64,000 bases of DNA from Avibacterium sp. 21-586 (GCF_026226775.1 NZ_JAKKOD010000002.1:506501-570500), one strand, 5' to 3'; shown: positions 38,738-49,980, counted from the stretch's first letter. The notes: generated by a model from the sequence alone, not told the origin. Numbers and translations are program-made.

Positions 38738-40060
38738 TTATTCGACTCGTTCACCATGAATATTTACGTCTAAGCCTTCCCTTTCAACATCATATTCCAC
38801 TCTCAGACCACCACCAAATTTACTAATAATGAATAATAAAATTGCACTTATTACTGCACTATATAGTAGCGTAATAATTACATCTTTTAACTGAATCAAA
38901 ACTTGACTGCTAATCTGTGCCTGACCACCAAAAATAGTATTATCAAATACAATCCCAGTCAAAATAGCCCCAATAATACCACCAAATCCATGAATACCAA
39001 ACGCATCTAAAGAATCATCATAACCAAATTTACGCTTTAAAAAAACAACTGAAAAATAACAAGATAATGCTGTCAATATACCAATGAGCAATGCGCCTTT
39101 AGGATCGGTGAAACCTGCTGCTGGTGTAATACCAACCAACCCTGCGACAGCTCCTGAAGCTAATCCTAATGCAGATGCTTTATGCGCAATCAATCTTTCG
39201 CATAGTATCCATGTTAAAGCTCCCGCAGCTGCTGAAATTTGGGTTACTGCCATCGCCATACCCGCGGAAGCATTAGCTGCGAATGCAGAACCAGCATTAA
39301 AGCCAAACCACCCCATCCATAACATTGCAGCACCTATTAATGTAAACGCCATATTATGTGGTGGCATAGCTTCTTTCGCATATCCCACTCGTTTACCTAA
39401 AATTATGGCTGCTACTAGCCCAGCTGTACCTGCACTAATATGTACTACTGTCCCTCCAGCATAATCCATCACACCTCCATCTCCCATGAATCCGCCGCCC
39501 CAAACCCAATGGCAAACAGGTACATAAACCAACATCATCCATAGCCCACTAAAGCACATAGCGGAAGAAAATTTCATACGCTCAGCAAATGAACCACTAA
39601 TAATTGCCGTAGAAATTATCGCAAACGTCATTTGGAAAAACATAAATACTGATTCAGGTATACTAGTAGCACTAGGTACAATTGTTGTCATACCAAGTGC
39701 AGGATCAACCCCTAAACCACGCAAAAATAAACGATCACTACCGCCAATAAACGCATTTCCAGGTGTAAACGCCAAGGAATAGCCTGCTATCATCCATAAA
39801 ACACTAACCAATGCAGCTGCCCCAAAACTATACATCATAGTTGAAAGCAGATTTTTTTTACGAACCATACCACCATAAAATAGAGCTAAACCAGGAATAG
39901 TCATAAATAATACAAACACTGCTGATACCATAACCCATGCAGTGTCTCCCGAGCTAATTTCGGACACCGGTCTCCACCAATCAAGGGGGGTAGCCCAGAG
40001 AGGAGAAGTAAAAAAGTATGAGATCAGGGGGAATATCACTCTTTTCATCATATTATCCAT
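38738..40060 (-). CDS. amtB: ammonium transporter
   Basis: Amt-family ammonia channel, 440 aa from the ATG at 40058-40060 (further ATGs follow at codons 4 and 5; a TTG lies two codons upstream). A signal-peptide-like segment ends in PLWA, and about 11 membrane helices follow. Pore residues appear intact: the twin histidines in GTVVHISAGTAGL and DAFGIHGFGGIIGA, and the Phe gates in FQMTFAIIS and WFGFNAGSAF. The cytoplasmic tail (KFGGGLRVEYDVEREGLDV) that normally binds PII protein is kept. A decayed glnK lies just upstream, so control may be lost or carried out by another PII protein. Confidence 0.93.
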   Translation of the reverse strand: MDNMMKRVIFPLISYFFTSPLWATPLDWWRPVSEISSGDTAWVMVSAVFVLFMTIPGLALFYGGMVRKKNLLSTMMYSFGAAALVSVLWMIAGYSLAFTPGNAFIGGSDRLFLRGLGVDPALGMTTIVPSATSIPESVFMFFQMTFAIISTAIISGSFAERMKFSSAMCFSGLWMMLVYVPVCHWVWGGGFMGDGGVMDYAGGTVVHISAGTAGLVAAIILGKRVGYAKEAMPPHNMAFTLIGAAMLWMGWFGFNAGSAFAANASAGMAMAVTQISAAAGALTWILCERLIAHKASALGLASGAVAGLVGITPAAGFTDPKGALLIGILTALSCYFSVVFLKRKFGYDDSLDAFGIHGFGGIIGAILTGIVFDNTIFGGQAQISSQVLIQLKDVIITLLYSAVISAILLFIISKFGGGLRVEYDVEREGLDVNIHGERVE

Positions 40061-40084
40061 TTTCAATAATTATTTCATCAAACA

Positions 40085-40410
40085 TTACACAGCATCCTTG
40101 CCAGATTCATCCGTAGGCATACCAATCACTTCAGCTACCGATTCTACAAAAATTTTACCAGCTCAAACCATTATCCTAACAGTTTTCACTAGCTGACTTT
40201 GAAGATTATTAGATACTACAATTGCTCGCTTAACTTTAAATAAACAATCTTAGCCTTAAGATAAATTTCACTATCATCATGTAAATAGCTAAAATCTTTT
40301 ACTTCAGTTATAGCAATATCGTAAACATCTATCTCAGTTAACGTCTCTTGCATATTCTTCAGTTTAAATAGCTTAATGGTCGCTGTAATTTTCTTTACAA
40401 TGAGCTGCAA
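40085..40410 (-). pseudogene. glnK: decayed PII signal-transduction protein gene (glnK-like)
   Basis: On the minus strand just upstream of amtB, two frames together retrace a PII protein. The first piece reads KKITATIKLFKLKNMQETLT, EIDVYDIAITEVKDF, then a shortened T-loop and KAKIVYLKLSEQL (40216-40410). The second piece, in another frame, reads RAIVVSNNLQSQLVKTVRIM, a stop, then AGKIFVESVAEVIGMPTDES and GKDAV, to a stop at 40085-40087. The order (beta1-alpha1, T-loop, C-terminal GKIFV block) is that of GlnB/GlnK. There is a frameshift, an internal stop, no ATG start and loss of the RIRTGE motif. The glnK-amtB order is conserved in bacteria, which supports the call. Confidence 0.8.
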
Positions 40411-40673
40411 GCTTTATCATCTAGCCACAAAATATGAAGCCTATAAAGTAATTTCTACTAAAACAAGTTTATACGACAAGGTTAATTAAATCATTTTCAA
40501 TAAAAAAACAGTAATAATAAATATTTTCTAAACAATTCAACAATTAATTATAGATGACTATACAAAAAGGAATGCAAAATGTGGGTAAAAATATCACAGC
40601 CTTGATACAACAAATTTGAAATCATAAATAATTCAATTCCAAGTTTTTCCATCAAAAAAGTGTGTCTAATTTG
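40411..40673. other. AT-rich spacer, no gene seen
   Basis: The stretch between the glnK pseudogene and the ssb terminator is strongly AT-rich. It probably held the glnK-amtB promoter. I see no RNA gene, operator, uptake sequence or coding remnant that I can support. Confidence 0.5.
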
Positions 40674-40703
40674 AAAAAAAAGAAGCCTTCTACGAGGCTT
40701 CTT
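40674..40703 (-). terminator. ssb terminator
   Basis: Stem AAGAAGCCT (40680-40688)/AGGCTTCTT (40695-40703), followed in minus orientation by a T tract (A run 40674-40681). It lies 35 nt past the ssb stop. Confidence 0.9.
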
Positions 40704-40738
40704 ACATAAATTAAATTAATAGCTATAATATGTCGTAT

Positions 40739-41215
40739 TTAGAATGGGATATTGTCATCATCAAAACTATCATCCACTGTAGGTGCTTCTAGTTTTGTGT
40801 TTTGAATCGGGGGATTTTGAGTGGTTCGAGAATAGTCTTTTCCTCCTTGTGGTGGCGTATAGCCACCTTGCACACGTTCTGCGCGGCTGTCTAACATTTG
40901 TAGCACATCGCCTTGGATTTCTGTGGTGTAGCGATCTTGACCATTTTGATCTTGCCATTTGCGAGTTCTTAAACGCCCTTCAACATAAACTTTTGAGCCT
41001 TTGCGTAAATATTCACCAGCCACTTCAGCTTGACGACGATAAAACACTATACGATGCCATTCGGTGATTTCTCGACGTTCACCCGTGTTTTTATCCATCC
41101 AGCTTTCACTGGTTGCTACGCTAATATTCGCTACAGCTTCGCCATTTGGCATTGTACGAATTTCAGGATCGTTTCCTAGGTTTCCTACGATAATAACTTT
41201 GTTTACTCCAGCCAT
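40739..41215 (-). CDS. ssb: single-stranded DNA-binding protein
   Basis: OB-fold SSB, 158 aa. The N-terminal [20 protein letters not shown] and the [20 protein letters not shown] block form the DNA-binding core. A Gln/Gly/Pro-rich linker leads to the acidic tip DDDNIPF that recruits repair enzymes. It is divergent from uvrA, with a LexA box and a CRP-S competence site in the shared 170-nt region. Induction by DNA damage and by competence is therefore likely. SSB protects incoming single-stranded DNA during natural transformation. Confidence 0.96.
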   Translation of the reverse strand: MAGVNKVIIVGNLGNDPEIRTMPNGEAVANISVATSESWMDKNTGERREITEWHRIVFYRRQAEVAGEYLRKGSKVYVEGRLRTRKWQDQNGQDRYTTEIQGDVLQMLDSRAERVQGGYTPPQGGKDYSRTTQNPPIQNTKLEAPTVDDSFDDDNIPF

Positions 41216-41304
41216 AAATTCCTCTGTCTGATGTTAAGTGCGGTAAAATTTTCGTTATTTTGCCCTAAAAAAAGAGAAAAAGCTATTAATTCCAGACAAA
41301 TTAA

Positions 41305-41320
41305 CTGGATATTTGCACAG
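41305..41320. promoter_or_regulatory. LexA (SOS) box between ssb and uvrA
   Basis: CTGGATATTTGCACAG fits the CTG-N10-CAG SOS-box pattern. It is located in the divergent ssb/uvrA region, the same place as in E. coli. A single box can repress both promoters. Confidence 0.75.
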
Positions 41321-41333
41321 TTATTTCAGATTA

Positions 41334-41349
41334 TGCGATAATGATCGCA
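41334..41349. promoter_or_regulatory. CRP-S (Sxy-dependent competence) site
   Basis: TGCGATAATGATCGCA is an exact TGCGA-N6-TCGCA, flanked by TTA and AAAATAA. This matches the CRP-S site, which needs both CRP and the competence activator Sxy in Haemophilus. It is centred about 126 nt from the ssb start, and ssb is a known member of the H. influenzae competence regulon. It also lies 37-52 nt before the uvrA start. Confidence 0.75.
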
Positions 41350-41385
41350 AAATAACCTTAAATTGCTTGAACAGACGAAAAGATT

Positions 41386-44214
41386 ATGGAAAAAATAGAA
41401 GTGCGTGGGGCGAGAACCCATAATTTAAAAAATATTAATCTGACGATTCCGCGTGATAAATTGATTGTGATTACAGGGCTTTCTGGCTCGGGGAAATCTT
41501 CACTGGCCTTTGATACCCTTTATGCCGAAGGGCAACGCCGCTATGTGGAATCCCTTTCTGCGTATGCGCGCCAGTTTTTATCGTTAATGGAAAAGCCAGA
41601 TGTGGATCATATTGAAGGGCTATCCCCTGCGATTTCCATTGAGCAAAAATCCACCTCGCACAATCCACGCTCTACGGTAGGGACAATCACGGAAATCCAC
41701 GACTATTTACGTTTGTTATTTGCCCGTGTGGGCGAACCACGCTGCCCAAATCATCACATCCCTTTGACAGCGCAAACTATTAGTCAGATGGTGGATAAGG
41801 TGCTGGCATTGCCAGAAGAAAGCAGAATGATGTTGCTCGCCCCAGTGGTGAAAGATCGCAAAGGGGAACATATTAAAATTTTAGAACATATTGCTGCACA
41901 AGGTTATATCCGCGCCAGAATTGATGGGGAAATTTGCGATCTTTCTGATCCACCAAAATTAGAATTACAGAAAAAACACACCATCGAAGTGGTGGTGGAT
42001 CGCTTTAAAGTCCGCCCAGATTTGGCAACCCGTTTAGCGGAATCCTTTGAAACTGCGTTAGAACTTTCTGGCGGCACGGCAGTGGTGGCAAATATGGACG
42101 CTCCGAAAGCAGATGAATTGCTGTTTTCTGCAAATTTTGCTTGTCCACATTGTGGTTATTCCGTGCCTGAACTCGAGCCACGCTTGTTTTCCTTTAATAA
42201 CCCTGCGGGGGCCTGCCCGACTTGTGATGGCTTGGGGGTTCAGCAATATTTTGATGAAAAACGCGTGGTGCAAAATCCAAGCATTTCCTTAGCAGGCGGA
42301 GCAATTAAAGGTTGGGATCGGCGTAATTTCTATTATTACCAAATGCTGACTTCTCTCGCCAAACATTATGGTTTTGACGTGGAAAGCCCCTTTGAAGATT
42401 TGCCGAAAAAAATTCAGCACATTATTTTGCACGGTTCAGGCAAAGAAGAAATTGAATTCCAGTATATGAATGATCGTGGCGATGTGGTGTTACGCCGCCA
42501 TAGTTTTGAAGGCATTCTCAATAATATGGCGCGCCGTTATAAAGAAACAGAATCAATGTCCGTGCGTGAAGAATTGGCGAAAAATATCAGCACACGTCCT
42601 TGTAAGGATTGTGGTGGTTCGCGTTTACGCCCTGAAGCACGCAATGTCTTTATTGGCGAAACAAATCTGCCAGAGGTTTCCGAAAAGAGCATTGGTGAAG
42701 CCTTTAATTTTGTGGATAACCTCACGCTAAGCGGACAGCGTGCGCAAATTGCCGATAAAATTCTCAAAGAAATCAAAGAGCGATTACAATTTTTGGTCAA
42801 TGTGGGACTGAACTATCTTTCCCTCTCTCGTTCTGCCGAAACCCTTTCTGGTGGTGAAGCACAACGTATTCGTCTAGCTAGCCAAATTGGAGCGGGCTTA
42901 GTTGGTGTGATGTATGTGCTTGACGAACCTTCCATTGGCTTGCATCAACGAGATAATGAACGCTTACTTAACACTTTGATTCACCTAAGAAATTTAGGTA
43001 ATACGGTGATTGTGGTGGAACACGATGAAGATGCCATTTTGAGCGCGGATCATATTATTGATATTGGTCCTGGTGCTGGTGTGCACGGTGGTAGCGTAGT
43101 GGCGCAAGGTACGGCACAAGAAATTATGCAAAACCCAGACTCGCTAACAGGTAAATTCTTATCAGGGAAAGAAAAAATAGAAATTCCCAAAAAACGCACC
43201 GCACTTGATAAAGAAAAAATCTTAAAACTCAAAGGCGCTTCGGGCAATAATCTGAAAAATGTCAATTTAGAAATCCCTGTGGGCTTGTTTACTTGTGTTA
43301 CAGGGGTTTCAGGGTCAGGCAAATCTACGCTGATTAACGATACCCTATTTCCACTGGCGCAAAGTGCGTTAAACCGTGCAGAAAATGCGCAAGCCGCACC
43401 GTATAAATCCATTCAAGGATTAGAATTTTTTGACAAAGTGATCGATATTGATCAAAGCCCAATTGGACGCACACCACGCTCCAATCCAGCTACTTACACA
43501 GGATTATTTACGCCAATTCGCGAATTATTCGCAGGCGTGCCAGAATCCCGTGCACGTGGCTATAATCCCGGACGCTTTAGTTTCAACGTGCGTGGCGGAC
43601 GTTGCGAAGCCTGCCAAGGGGACGGAGTGATCAAAGTAGAAATGCACTTCTTACCTGATGTATATGTGCCTTGTGACCAGTGTAAAGGCAAACGCTACAA
43701 TCGTGAAACCTTGGAAATTCGCTACAAAGGCAAAACCATTAACCAAGTGTTGGATATGACGGTGGAAGAAGCGCGTGAATTTTTCGATGCCATTCCACAA
43801 ATTGCGCGCAAATTGCAAACCTTGATGGACGTGGGGCTATCCTATATTCGCCTAGGGCAATCTTCCACCACTTTATCAGGCGGTGAAGCGCAACGGGTGA
43901 AATTGGCGACTGAGTTGTCAAAACGTGATACGGGAAAAACCTTGTATATTCTTGATGAACCAACAACAGGCTTGCATTTTGCTGATATTAAACAGCTCCT
44001 TGAAGTGCTGCATCGCTTGCGTGATCAGGGCAATACCATTGTGGTGATTGAGCATAATTTAGATGTGATTAAAACCGCTGATTGGATTGTGGATCTTGGC
44101 CCTGAAGGGGGAAGTGGCGGTGGTGAAATTATTGCCACAGGAACGCCAGAGCAAGTGGCGAAAGTGAAAGGTTCGCACACCGCACGGTTTTTAAAACAAA
44201 TTCTTGCAAAGTAA
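41386..44214 (+). CDS. uvrA: excinuclease ABC subunit A
   Basis: Damage-recognition ATPase of nucleotide excision repair, 942 aa. It contains two ABC modules: Walker [21 protein letters not shown] near residue 31 and [16 protein letters not shown] near 642, each with an LSGGEAQR signature (near residues 486 and 827). Zinc-binding cysteines are seen in [11 protein letters not shown]...CPTCDGLG and CEACQGDG...CDQCKGKR. It is divergent from ssb with a LexA box between them. The gene contains one exact uptake sequence (43198). Confidence 0.97.
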   Translation: MEKIEVRGARTHNLKNINLTIPRDKLIVITGLSGSGKSSLAFDTLYAEGQRRYVESLSAYARQFLSLMEKPDVDHIEGLSPAISIEQKSTSHNPRSTVGTITEIHDYLRLLFARVGEPRCPNHHIPLTAQTISQMVDKVLALPEESRMMLLAPVVKDRKGEHIKILEHIAAQGYIRARIDGEICDLSDPPKLELQKKHTIEVVVDRFKVRPDLATRLAESFETALELSGGTAVVANMDAPKADELLFSANFACPHCGYSVPELEPRLFSFNNPAGACPTCDGLGVQQYFDEKRVVQNPSISLAGGAIKGWDRRNFYYYQMLTSLAKHYGFDVESPFEDLPKKIQHIILHGSGKEEIEFQYMNDRGDVVLRRHSFEGILNNMARRYKETESMSVREELAKNISTRPCKDCGGSRLRPEARNVFIGETNLPEVSEKSIGEAFNFVDNLTLSGQRAQIADKILKEIKERLQFLVNVGLNYLSLSRSAETLSGGEAQRIRLASQIGAGLVGVMYVLDEPSIGLHQRDNERLLNTLIHLRNLGNTVIVVEHDEDAILSADHIIDIGPGAGVHGGSVVAQGTAQEIMQNPDSLTGKFLSGKEKIEIPKKRTALDKEKILKLKGASGNNLKNVNLEIPVGLFTCVTGVSGSGKSTLINDTLFPLAQSALNRAENAQAAPYKSIQGLEFFDKVIDIDQSPIGRTPRSNPATYTGLFTPIRELFAGVPESRARGYNPGRFSFNVRGGRCEACQGDGVIKVEMHFLPDVYVPCDQCKGKRYNRETLEIRYKGKTINQVLDMTVEEAREFFDAIPQIARKLQTLMDVGLSYIRLGQSSTTLSGGEAQRVKLATELSKRDTGKTLYILDEPTTGLHFADIKQLLEVLHRLRDQGNTIVVIEHNLDVIKTADWIVDLGPEGGSGGGEIIATGTPEQVAKVKGSHTARFLKQILAK

Positions 44215-44327
44215 AAAGGATAAAATAAAAGTGCGGTAATTTTTTCAGCATATTTGATAAAAAATATCTGTCATCAATGCTGATTTTTTGATACATTTAG
44301 CGCAATTTTTCTCACATTTACACGTGA

Positions 44328-45407
<1,080 letters not shown>

Positions 45408-45422
45408 TATTCATTACGATAA

Positions 45423-45465
45423 AAGTGCGGTCATAAAAATCAATATTTTTGGCTGCACTTCTTGC
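45423..45465. repeat. imperfect uptake-sequence dyad between mreB and mreC
   Basis: AAGTGCGGTC (45423-45432) faces a degenerate inverted copy, GGCTGCACTTCTT, about 20 nt later, with an AT-rich loop. It may reduce read-through from mreB into mreC, as uptake-sequence hairpins often do in this family. Confidence 0.5.
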
Positions 45466-45489
45466 TAAGCGATATTCCGAGCAATATTA

Positions 45490-46533
45490 ATGAAACCAAT
45501 CTTTGGAAAAGCCCCTTACCTTGGCATTCGACTTTCTTTCGTATTGATTGCCTCGATCGCATTAATTTTATCTGACGGGCGAACCAATACGATGATCAAA
45601 GTACGCAGCGTGATGGAAACCGCCATCGGTAGCGTTTATTATCTCGCCAACACGCCAAGAACCGTATTGGACGGCGTATCTTACAATCTTGTTGATACCA
45701 ACAAATTGCAAATCGAAAACAAAGTCCTCAGAGAACAATTACGCGAAAAAAACGCAGACTTGTTGTTATTGGACCAACTGAAAGTAGAAAATCAACGCTT
45801 ACGTTTATTGCTGAACTCGCCATTACGTACAGATGAATACAAAAAAATCGCTGAAGTTTTAACTGCAGAAACTGATGTTTATCGCCAGCAAGTGGTTATT
45901 AACCAAGGAGAAAACGATGGCGCTTATGTGGGACAACCAGTTATTGATGAAAAAGGTGTAGTTGGGCAGATTATTTCTGTAGGAAGTAACACTAGTCGAG
46001 TGTTGCTGTTAACGGACGTTACACATTCCATTCCAGTGCAAGTCTTGCGTAATGATGTGCGTGTGATAGCAAGTGGTACGGGGCATAGTGATGAGCTTAC
46101 TCTAGACAATGTACCACGCTCAGTAGATATTGTGAAAGGTGATTTATTGGTTACATCAGGGCTAGGTGGACGCTTCCTTGAAGGCTACCCTGTTGCCATT
46201 GTGGAAAATGTATCACGTGATGGAAAAAATTATTTTGCCACCATTACGGCAAAACCACTCGCCTCAATAGAACGTTTACGCTATGTTTTATTACTTTGGC
46301 CAAACAGTGAAGATATTAGAAAAGGCACAATCAGTCCCGAAGATGTCCGGAATACCGTTCGCCAACGTTTAGCTACACAGACACAGGGAAATCTACCGAA
46401 AACACCTGTAACGGAAGAAAATGATACCGAGCAACCATCAAAAGATGCGCAAGAGTCACATATTGATCAACCTTTAGAACTACCATCTGAGCCGGTTGAT
46501 CCTGAATTACAACCCTATCGTGAGGAAGACTAA
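45490..46533 (+). CDS. mreC: rod-shape-determining protein MreC
   Basis: Inner-membrane protein with a periplasmic beta-rich domain that scaffolds the elongasome, 347 aa. A single N-terminal membrane helix (LGIRLSFVLIASIALILS, about residues 11-28) is followed by a coiled coil (about 72-112) and the MreC core (EVLTAETDVYRQQVVINQGE, LLVTSGLGGRFLEGYPVAIV). The C-terminus is Pro/Glu-rich and variable. The stop overlaps the mreD start by one base. Confidence 0.95.
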   Translation: MKPIFGKAPYLGIRLSFVLIASIALILSDGRTNTMIKVRSVMETAIGSVYYLANTPRTVLDGVSYNLVDTNKLQIENKVLREQLREKNADLLLLDQLKVENQRLRLLLNSPLRTDEYKKIAEVLTAETDVYRQQVVINQGENDGAYVGQPVIDEKGVVGQIISVGSNTSRVLLLTDVTHSIPVQVLRNDVRVIASGTGHSDELTLDNVPRSVDIVKGDLLVTSGLGGRFLEGYPVAIVENVSRDGKNYFATITAKPLASIERLRYVLLLWPNSEDIRKGTISPEDVRNTVRQRLATQTQGNLPKTPVTEENDTEQPSKDAQESHIDQPLELPSEPVDPELQPYREED

Positions 46534-47021
46534 TGCAAGGCAGATTAATTCTACAGATTTTCTCCGTGCTACTGATTTGCTTAATTGCAATGGTTTTAGA
46601 AATAACTCCATGGCCTGCGAGCCTATATAACTTCAAGCCAGCTTGGATTATTCTGGTCCTCACCTACTGGGTGCTTGCCTTACCGTCCAAAGTCAATGTT
46701 GGCACCGCTTTCGTTCTTGGCATTGCGTGGGATTTAGTCCTCGGCTCAGTACTCGGTGTTCACCCATTAGTGCTTTCCATCTATGCTTACTTACTGGCTA
46801 AAAATCACATAATGATTCGTAATTTATCCCTGTGGATGCAAGGTATTGTGGTTATTCTCTCTGTCATCGCTATCCGTATCGGTATTTTTATTATCGAATT
46901 ATTCCTACATAGTGCAGATTTTAATTGGCAAGAAGTATTTGGCGCTATCATCAGTGGAATATTATGGCCATGGATGTTTTTATTATTACGTAGAATTACA
47001 CGACGATTGGATATTGTTTAG
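46533..47021 (+). CDS. mreD: rod-shape-determining protein MreD
   Basis: Small integral membrane protein of the elongasome, 162 aa, with about five hydrophobic helices. The family stretch ITPWPASLYNFKPAWIILVL and the PSKVNVGTAFVLGIAWDLVLG region are present. Its ATG overlaps the mreC stop (TAATG). It is convergent with greB, whose stop is 33 nt away. Confidence 0.94.
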   Translation: MQGRLILQIFSVLLICLIAMVLEITPWPASLYNFKPAWIILVLTYWVLALPSKVNVGTAFVLGIAWDLVLGSVLGVHPLVLSIYAYLLAKNHIMIRNLSLWMQGIVVILSVIAIRIGIFIIELFLHSADFNWQEVFGAIISGILWPWMFLLLRRITRRLDIV

Positions 47022-47053
47022 ATTTGAAGTATAAACAAGCGGTGTTTAACGTC

Positions 47054-47533
47054 TTATTTTTTCTCATACCAAATTTTGTTAATATACAACGTTATCCAGC
47101 CTGAAGGGGTGTTTACTTTAACTTCGTCCTCAACTTCTTTGCCGATTAAGGCACGAGCGACGGGGCTATCGATGGAAATCCAGCTTTTGGCGGGATCGAA
47201 TTCATCACAGCCTACAATGCGGTATTGATGTGCTTCGCCTTGCTCATTTTCTAGCTCTACCCAAGCACCAAAAAAGACTTTGCCTTCTTGTCTTGGATGA
47301 TAATCAACAATTTGCAGCACTTCTAAACGCTTGCTTAAGAAGCGAATACGGCGGTCTATTTCACGTAAACGGCGTTTACCATAAATATACTCAGCATTCT
47401 CACTACGATCACCTAATGCTGCCGCATCAGAAACAGCTTGAGTTACTTTTGGACGCTCTTCTTTCCATAAAAACTTCAACTCTTTGTCAAGAGTGTTCCA
47501 ACCATCTCGGGTAATGTAATGTGATTTCATCAT
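47054..47533 (-). CDS. greB: transcription elongation factor GreB
   Basis: Factor that rescues backtracked RNA polymerase by stimulating transcript cleavage, 159 aa. The N-terminal coiled coil carries the acidic tip in AALGDRSENAEYIYGKRRLREID (about residues 39-61), and the C-terminal domain has the GreB-type VGCDEFDPAKSWISIDSPVA block. Two adjacent ATGs start the frame; the first is used here. It is convergent with mreD. Confidence 0.95.
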   Translation of the reverse strand: MMKSHYITRDGWNTLDKELKFLWKEERPKVTQAVSDAAALGDRSENAEYIYGKRRLREIDRRIRFLSKRLEVLQIVDYHPRQEGKVFFGAWVELENEQGEAHQYRIVGCDEFDPAKSWISIDSPVARALIGKEVEDEVKVNTPSGWITLYINKIWYEKK

Positions 47534-47617
47534 TGGCTAATCTTTATTGAAAAAGAATATTATAGCAGGTGAAGAGTAAGGGGCAAAAATTAAAAATTGT
47601 GAGTTGCAATTAGAAAA

Positions 47618-47643
47618 AATAGGGCCAGTTACCTAGCCCTATT
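47618..47643 (-). terminator. rpoH terminator
   Basis: Stem AATAGGGC (47618-47625)/GCCCTATT (47636-47643), followed in minus orientation by TTTTC. It begins 6 nt past the rpoH stop. Confidence 0.88.
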
Positions 47644-47648
47644 TCTGA

Positions 47649-48497
47649 TTAAAAACTTACCGCACTTTTAAGTTTCTTCAATGCGTTAGTTTCAAGTTGG
47701 CGAACACGCTCAGCAGAAATATTATATTTTGCCGCTAAATCTTGCAAGGTGGCTTTGTTTTCATCTAACCAACGTGCTTTGATAATGTCTTGGCTACGTT
47801 CATCTAAGCCTTCAAGCGCGGTGGCAACTTGTTCTGCCGCTTGAGTTTCATAATTTTCACTTTCAAGTTCTGCAGCAAAGTTTGAGCTTTTATCCTCAAG
47901 GTAAAGCGCTGGTGCAAAGCTTTCGTCATCATCTTCATTCGGAAGATCAAAGCCAACATCAGCCCCTGTCATCCGGCTTTCCATTTCAATCACATCTTGT
48001 TTAGACACGCCAAGCTCTTTTGCCACTATACCTACTTCATGATCATTGAACCAACCTAAACGCTGTTTAGTTTTACGTAGATTAAAGAATAGTTTACGCT
48101 GTGCTTTAGTGGTTGCCACTTTCACAATACGCCAATTACGTAACACATATTCGTGGATTTCCGCTTTGATCCAATGCACAGCAAAAGAAACAAGGCGAAC
48201 GCCCACTTCAGGGTTAAAACGTTTCACGGCTTTCATTAAGCCGATGTTACCTTCTTGGATTAAATCTGCTTGCGGCAAGCCATAACCAGAATACCCACGT
48301 GCAACGTGGATCACAAAGCGAAGATGAGACAAAATCAATTTTTTTGCCGCCTCAAGATCTTCTTTATAATACAAACGTTCTGCCAATTCCTTTTCTTCCT
48401 CTGCACTCAACATAGGATATTGATTTGCAGCACGCATATAGCCTTCTAAGCTGCCTTGAGGAACCAACATTAGGGTTTGTGTATCTTTGTTCATCAT
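47649..48497 (-). CDS. rpoH: RNA polymerase sigma-32 factor (heat shock)
   Basis: Heat-shock sigma factor, 282 aa. Region 2 ([40 protein letters not shown]), the sigma-32-specific RpoH box following it ([20 protein letters not shown]) and region 4.2 ([20 protein letters not shown]) are intact. The frame extends 24 codons upstream, but ATG 48495-48497 has AAGGA at good spacing. The next codon is also ATG. It is followed by its own terminator. Confidence 0.95.
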   Translation of the reverse strand: MMNKDTQTLMLVPQGSLEGYMRAANQYPMLSAEEEKELAERLYYKEDLEAAKKLILSHLRFVIHVARGYSGYGLPQADLIQEGNIGLMKAVKRFNPEVGVRLVSFAVHWIKAEIHEYVLRNWRIVKVATTKAQRKLFFNLRKTKQRLGWFNDHEVGIVAKELGVSKQDVIEMESRMTGADVGFDLPNEDDDESFAPALYLEDKSSNFAAELESENYETQAAEQVATALEGLDERSQDIIKARWLDENKATLQDLAAKYNISAERVRQLETNALKKLKSAVSF

Positions 48498-48681
48498 ATT
48501 CCTTCTTATTTGACGCCCAATTCTAGGGCTATTTATAACATAATCTGTAATAAGGTCAATCGTTTTCATCGATTAATCTATCCTTTTGTTATGGGATTAG
48601 ACTATTATCAAATAAAAAAGTTCGTATATTCTGATTAAGTTTTTAAGCAATAAAATAAAGCTATTTTAGCCTATTGAAAAG

Positions 48682-49632
48682 CTACGGAATTTGCTTAGTA
48701 ATGATTAACCTAAAAGTCGCCACAATGAAAAATCCAATGCAAAAACTAGCAAATATAAACATAGTTAAACCTAAATATTGCAAAGCAAGGCTAAGGTTTT
48801 CGCTTTGGTCGTAAAGGCGAATCCCCACACTAGCCATTGAGGCTAAGCCAAATGAAAATGCCCAATACGCAAGGCTAAATTGTTTACCGATCCAAGGTAG
48901 TAGGCGAATTAAAAATAATAATTGTAGCAAGCCATATCCGATTAGACCTAGCACAATCCAATCAATATTGCCGCCATTTAAAGTAAGATAAGCGGAACAG
49001 CACACAAAAGCAGGCGCGAGCTGGATACCAATCGTGGCTCGAATGGGATTTGGCAGTTCGGTTAAATTTCGTAAACGTTGTTGCACTGCTGGTTCAAGAA
49101 TCATCCACGCAATCACACCAGCGCCAAAAAATAACAGTCCGATTTCTTGGTAACCTAATAAGCCTAATGCTGTTGCACTAACAAAATTGGCGGCTACAGT
49201 GGGTAAATATAGCACAGGTGTAGTAGCATCTGGCGGATGAGTACCGCGCCATAAACCACCGTATCGATAGGCAGAAAATGCCAGTTGTACAACAATGCCA
49301 AACACAACTAAAAGCACAGTTAATCCGTTGATGTAAGGCCTTATTCCTATGGCAAGTAATAATAGCGTAATGGGGATAAGACTGACAAAACAGCCTAAAA
49401 TTGGATGGTTTAGTTCTGCTTTCGCTTGCGTTGGATAACACTTCCATTTGTATATATAAATGGAAAATAGTAATAACCAAAGCAATGTTGCAAGTGCAAT
49501 CAGACTCTCACCGATAATAGTAGGCATAATAAAGATCGTTGCCGCATAACGCCACGCAATACCTAAAGCAGAAATACCTAATACGATGCTGAAATAATTC
49601 ACCCCAATAGGAAAAGGTTTGGCTTGTGACAT
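48682..49632 (-). CDS. tehA: TehA-family anion channel / C4-dicarboxylate-tellurite transporter
   Basis: Inner-membrane protein of the TDT/SLAC1-like family, 316 aa, with about ten helices. Blocks YLPTVAANFVSATALGLLGY, LLFFGAGVIAWMILEPAVQQ and IQLAPAFVCCSAYLTLNGG match H. influenzae TehA. The start overlaps the stop of the DUF2322 gene by one base. In other bacteria tehA is paired with the methyltransferase tehB, which is absent here. Physiological substrate unknown. Confidence 0.85.
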   Translation of the reverse strand: MSQAKPFPIGVNYFSIVLGISALGIAWRYAATIFIMPTIIGESLIALATLLWLLLFSIYIYKWKCYPTQAKAELNHPILGCFVSLIPITLLLLAIGIRPYINGLTVLLVVFGIVVQLAFSAYRYGGLWRGTHPPDATTPVLYLPTVAANFVSATALGLLGYQEIGLLFFGAGVIAWMILEPAVQQRLRNLTELPNPIRATIGIQLAPAFVCCSAYLTLNGGNIDWIVLGLIGYGLLQLLFLIRLLPWIGKQFSLAYWAFSFGLASMASVGIRLYDQSENLSLALQYLGLTMFIFASFCIGFFIVATFRLIITKQIP

Positions 49633-49955
49633 TATTTTCCCTCTATCATTTCAGGTACGAGGCGATAGGTTTTGCCTTCTGAGATTACCCTAAACAACAA
49701 ATCAATATTTGGGTGTTTTCCCGGAAATTGTTTAGCCTCTTGCGTATATTCTGCAAAAAGTTGCAAGCCTTTTTCGGCACAAGTGCGGTCTAATTTTCCG
49801 TTAAATTCTTGTGCAAGAGCATTGTACACGCACAATGAGCCAAGTTTGCCGGCAATAGCTGGAATGTGATGAATTTGGGTTTCACCATCAAGTACACTTA
49901 AGCCTGCAAGGTGATCAATAGAAGGTAAAGTCTCTAAAATTGTTTTAAACTCCAT
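49632..49955 (-). CDS. DUF2322 family protein
   Basis: A 107-aa cytoplasmic protein I recognise as the DUF2322 family; its function is unknown. It begins MEFKTILETLPSIDHLAGLS and contains IPAIAGKLGSLCVYNALAQE. The frame stays open 53 codons upstream, overlapping the end of murB, but the ATG at 49953-49955 has AAGGAAG and is the only sensible start. It lies between murB and tehA with one-base coupling to the latter. An exact uptake sequence lies inside. Confidence 0.75.
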   Translation of the reverse strand: MEFKTILETLPSIDHLAGLSVLDGETQIHHIPAIAGKLGSLCVYNALAQEFNGKLDRTCAEKGLQLFAEYTQEAKQFPGKHPNIDLLFRVISEGKTYRLVPEMIEGK

Positions 49956-49980
49956 TTTGCTTCCTTTCTGAAAATAATGA

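Noticed and set aside
40216-40410. 64-codon minus-strand frame as a small protein gene
   Set aside because: It is the first half of the decayed glnK; the rest continues in another frame to 40085.
47034-47042. ACAAGCGGT, the core of the other (Apl-type) Pasteurellaceae uptake sequence
   Set aside because: It is a single copy among 31 Hin-type copies and is expected by chance.
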